Origin: Desulfosarcina sp. BuS5
GTDB taxonomy: Bacteria; Desulfobacterota; Desulfobacteria; Desulfobacterales; BuS5
Assembly (NCBI RefSeq): GCF_028752835.1
Contig: NZ_CP087953.1
Span: forward strand, 44,572-108,571
Direction: 5' to 3'
Length of the DNA: 64,000 nucleotides
Each line of letters starts with the position of its first letter. Position 1 is the first letter of the stretch. Of the stretch, positions 62,087-64,000 are shown piece by piece. Position numbers and translations under genes: made by a program. The notes beneath the pieces are model-generated. The model saw nothing but the letters and a program-made list of their open reading frames with translations. It did not search any database and was not told the DNA's origin.

Positions 62087-63258
62087 TCATAATTACACGA
62101 AAATCTTTCAAATACCGCATCTACCCAACCAAGTCCCAGATATCTAATTTGGAGAACCAGTTTTCGATGTGTCGGCATTTATATAACCAGGCTTTGAACG
62201 AACGAAAGGAAAGCTATGAGAAAGAACAAAAGTCTGTTTCTTATCATGATCAAGCTGTTCAACTTCCTGCTTTTAAAATCGAACGTCCATGGTATAAAGG
62301 CGTTCATTCTCAAGTGCTTCAAGACGTGCTTAAGCGCCTCGACAAAGGATTTCAATCCTTCTTTCGAAGGGTCAAAGCCGGAGAAACTCCTGGATACCCT
62401 AAATTCAGAAAGCGCGGCCAATGGAATAGCATCACCTATCCGCAATATAAAACACCACCTTCGTCCGAGATCACCGTGCCTAAAGTCGGCAAGATAAAGC
62501 TTGTCCATCATAGAAAAACACCTGAAGACGCTAAAATCAAAACCTTGACCATCACCAAAGAGGCTGACAAGTGGTTTGCCTGTTTCTCGGTCGAACTTTC
62601 GCTTGACATCGAGCCTAAACAGGACTTGTTTACCGCAATCGGAATTGACCTTGGGTTGATTGATTTTTACTATGCGTCTGATGGTTCTCAAATTTCAGTT
62701 CCTAAATACCTTCGAAAGAAGGAAAAACAGTTGCAACGATTGTATCGTCGGTTTTCTAAAGCTAAAAAATATTCTAAGCGATGGTGTAAGCTTCTCAGCG
62801 CGCTCCAAAAATGCCACTATCGGATCAAGTGCCAGCGCAACGATTTTCTTCACAAAGAGGCTAACGCGTTGCTTGAAAATAGCGATGTAGTTGTTCACGA
62901 AGACTTGAAAATCAAAAACATGATCCGCAGGCCTAAGCCAAAACAAGATGAAGAAACCGGACAATATTTGCCAAATAATGCCTCTGCTAAAGCTGGCTTG
63001 AACAAGTCTATCGCTGACGCAGGATGGGGGAAATTCCTTGAGATTGCGACTTATAAAGCATTCGTGCTTGGCAAGAAACTTTTGGCTGTCCCTCCACATT
63101 ACACGTCTCAGCAATGTTCTGCCTGTGGTGAAATTGTCAAAAAATCATTGTCTACTCGTACTCATCGTTGCCGTTGTGGTTTTGTAGCTAACCGCGATCA
63201 TAACGCAGCGCTAAATATTTTGCGTATCGGGATGGATACGCTTCAGGCATCGACCTGA
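62083..63258 (+). CDS. tnpB: TnpB, RNA-guided nuclease of the IS605 family, 391 aa
   Basis: OrfB_IS605 start (KSFKYRIYPTKSQISNLENQ), then the RuvC core with AIGIDLGL (Asp189), VVHEDLKIKNM (Glu273) and NRDHNAALNIL (Asp372). The zinc ribbon CSACGEIV...CRCGF lies between the last two. All catalytic residues are present, so it may be an active RNA-guided nuclease. The guide (omega) RNA would come from the 3' end of the element, and its target-adjacent motif should match the left flank (TTTAT). Confidence 0.94.
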   Translation: MIIITRKSFKYRIYPTKSQISNLENQFSMCRHLYNQALNERKESYEKEQKSVSYHDQAVQLPAFKIERPWYKGVHSQVLQDVLKRLDKGFQSFFRRVKAGETPGYPKFRKRGQWNSITYPQYKTPPSSEITVPKVGKIKLVHHRKTPEDAKIKTLTITKEADKWFACFSVELSLDIEPKQDLFTAIGIDLGLIDFYYASDGSQISVPKYLRKKEKQLQRLYRRFSKAKKYSKRWCKLLSALQKCHYRIKCQRNDFLHKEANALLENSDVVVHEDLKIKNMIRRPKPKQDEETGQYLPNNASAKAGLNKSIADAGWGKFLEIATYKAFVLGKKLLAVPPHYTSQQCSACGEIVKKSLSTRTHRCRCGFVANRDHNAALNILRIGMDTLQAST

Positions 63259-63301
63259 TAGAAGCCCCTTCCTGAGCTTGCGAAGGGAGGGGAGCATTCA
63301 C
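63259..63301 (+). ncRNA. IS605 right end with hairpin, probable omega-RNA 3' part
   Basis: CCCTTC(CTGAGCTT)GCGAAGGG hairpin just after the tnpB stop. In this family the guide RNA overlaps the tnpB end and this region, and the guide begins at the host junction (TTGGCTGATT...). Inferred from position. Confidence 0.5.
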
Positions 63302-64000
63302 TTGGCTGATTCTACTGTACAAGGATTCCAAACAGAAAAATCTGTTCTTCATGCACTTGAGATTTTGGAAAAGTTAAATGTTGAGTTAATCATTATCGCG
63401 AGAGGAGGTGGGAGTAAAACGGATCTTTTTTCCCTTGATAATGAAGCTATAGCCAGGCGTATAGCTGGATATAAACATCCTGTTTGGATCGGCATTGGTC
63501 ATGAAACGGACATCAGTATTCTTGATCATGTCGCAAACCAATATTTTAAAACGCCTACCGCAGTTGCCGAGGAGATTGTTGCCCGTTTCATTGCGATGAA
63601 ACGCCACATAGAGGAAGCCGAGAATCGTTTTCGGTCTACCTGGTCATACAGATTCGACATCGACAGAAAATGGCTGGAGGATGCAAAGACCGGTATTGTA
63701 CAGGGCACCAGGAAATTTCTTGACACAAACAAAACCTATCTGCTGGGTTATGCAACAATGCTTTCCTCAAAGGTTCAGAACCGCCTTTCCAATGAAAAAT
63801 CAAGAATAGCCATATCAAAAAAGGTACTTACGACCATACCAATAAGCTTGGCCAAACGAGCCAATGAACGCCTTAACGAAAGAACCGAGCGTTTCGCATT
63901 CAGCTATAAACGACAGATTGCGGATAAACAAAAAGACTTATTAAACCTGAGAAAACGGTTTCAGCTTAGTCGGTTTCTCCAGAGGATTCAGCAGGAACAT
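63302..64000 (+). pseudogene. xseA: Exodeoxyribonuclease VII large subunit, 3' part, runs off the window
   Basis: Continues xseA after the IS: LADSTVQGFQTEKSVLHALE, then the catalytic motif LIIIARGGGSKTDLFSLDN, HPVWIGIGHETDISILDHVA and TPTAVAEEIV. The coiled-coil domain follows (IRQ-type helices, RFAFSYKRQIADKQKDLL) and is still open at the last base. No good start of its own. Confidence 0.93.

Larger units (their letters stand above)
61581..63301 (+). mobile_element. IS200/IS605-family element (about 1,721 bp) inside xseA
   Basis: It carries tnpA (Y1 transposase) and tnpB with a 4-bp overlap. Both ends show a related hairpin: CCCCTTCCTGAGC...GCGAAGG at 61606-61622 and 63264-63285. The borders were set by rejoining the XseA frame (KIY + LADSTVQG): left target ...ATTTAT, right end ...TTCAC. 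There is no target duplication, as expected for single-strand transposition. Confidence 0.85.

Overview
The window reads as a Gram-negative, delta-proteobacterial (Desulfobacterota, probably Desulfobacterales-like) region that is largely a decayed conjugative element with other mobile DNA nested in it. The lineage is an inference from the gene mix: a PEP-CTERM-like sorting signal, a DUF1638 protein, flavodoxin, IHF/HU next to xseA, and an F/SXT-type conjugation apparatus. No rRNA or tRNA gene was seen, and no integrase or relaxase could be recognised.

Layout. 1-2771: tail of a WYL regulator, a small unknown gene and a UmuC-type polymerase that has lost its N-terminus. 2772-6757 and 20504-24489: two apparently identical 3,986-bp Tn3-family transposons in inverted orientation. 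6758-20503, between them: an inverted partial copy of the conjugation region (6758-8730), an iteron-like AT-rich stretch, an IS3-family element, an IS66-associated remnant, an integron cassette array without visible integrase (three attC sites, a higBA toxin-antitoxin cassette and a lipoprotein cassette), and a very large GHKL-ATPase (sacsin/NOV-like) gene broken by an antisense group II intron, a frameshift and the second Tn3. 24490-31300, minus strand: a DNA-processing operon (truncated methyltransferase, RadC-like, DnaG-like primase, DUF932, annealing-protein-like, Cas4/RecB-like nuclease, SSB). 31300-37420: regulation and partition (NusA-like protein, AAA/DUF4143 ATPase, sigma-like factor, ParB-like protein with several HTH motifs, HTH regulator). 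37700-53320, plus strand: conjugative transfer genes (TraT remnant, DsbC-like, lytic transglycosylase, CPBP protease, coupling protein, HD protein, VKOR/thioredoxin, TraN, TraW, TraU, TrbC, TrbI, S26 peptidase, TraF, TraN-like). 53330-56560: ParA, a putative replication initiator and its decayed tandem copy. 56800-64000: ordinary chromosomal-looking genes (DUF1638, ICMT-like, flavodoxin, PPOX pseudogene, HU/IHF, zinc-ribbon, xseA), with xseA split by an IS200/IS605 element.

How it fits together. The transfer genes overlap one another and form a long operon. Three gene blocks start behind the same palindrome (half-site TTTCTATTA), which suggests one element-encoded regulator. Two genes of the DNA-processing operon carry the same 5' leader structure, placed to expose or hide the Shine-Dalgarno sequence. 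Core mating-pair genes (TraA, L, E, K, B, V, C, G, H) and a relaxase are absent here, so transfer from this locus alone looks impossible. All functional calls come from reading motifs, without database searches.
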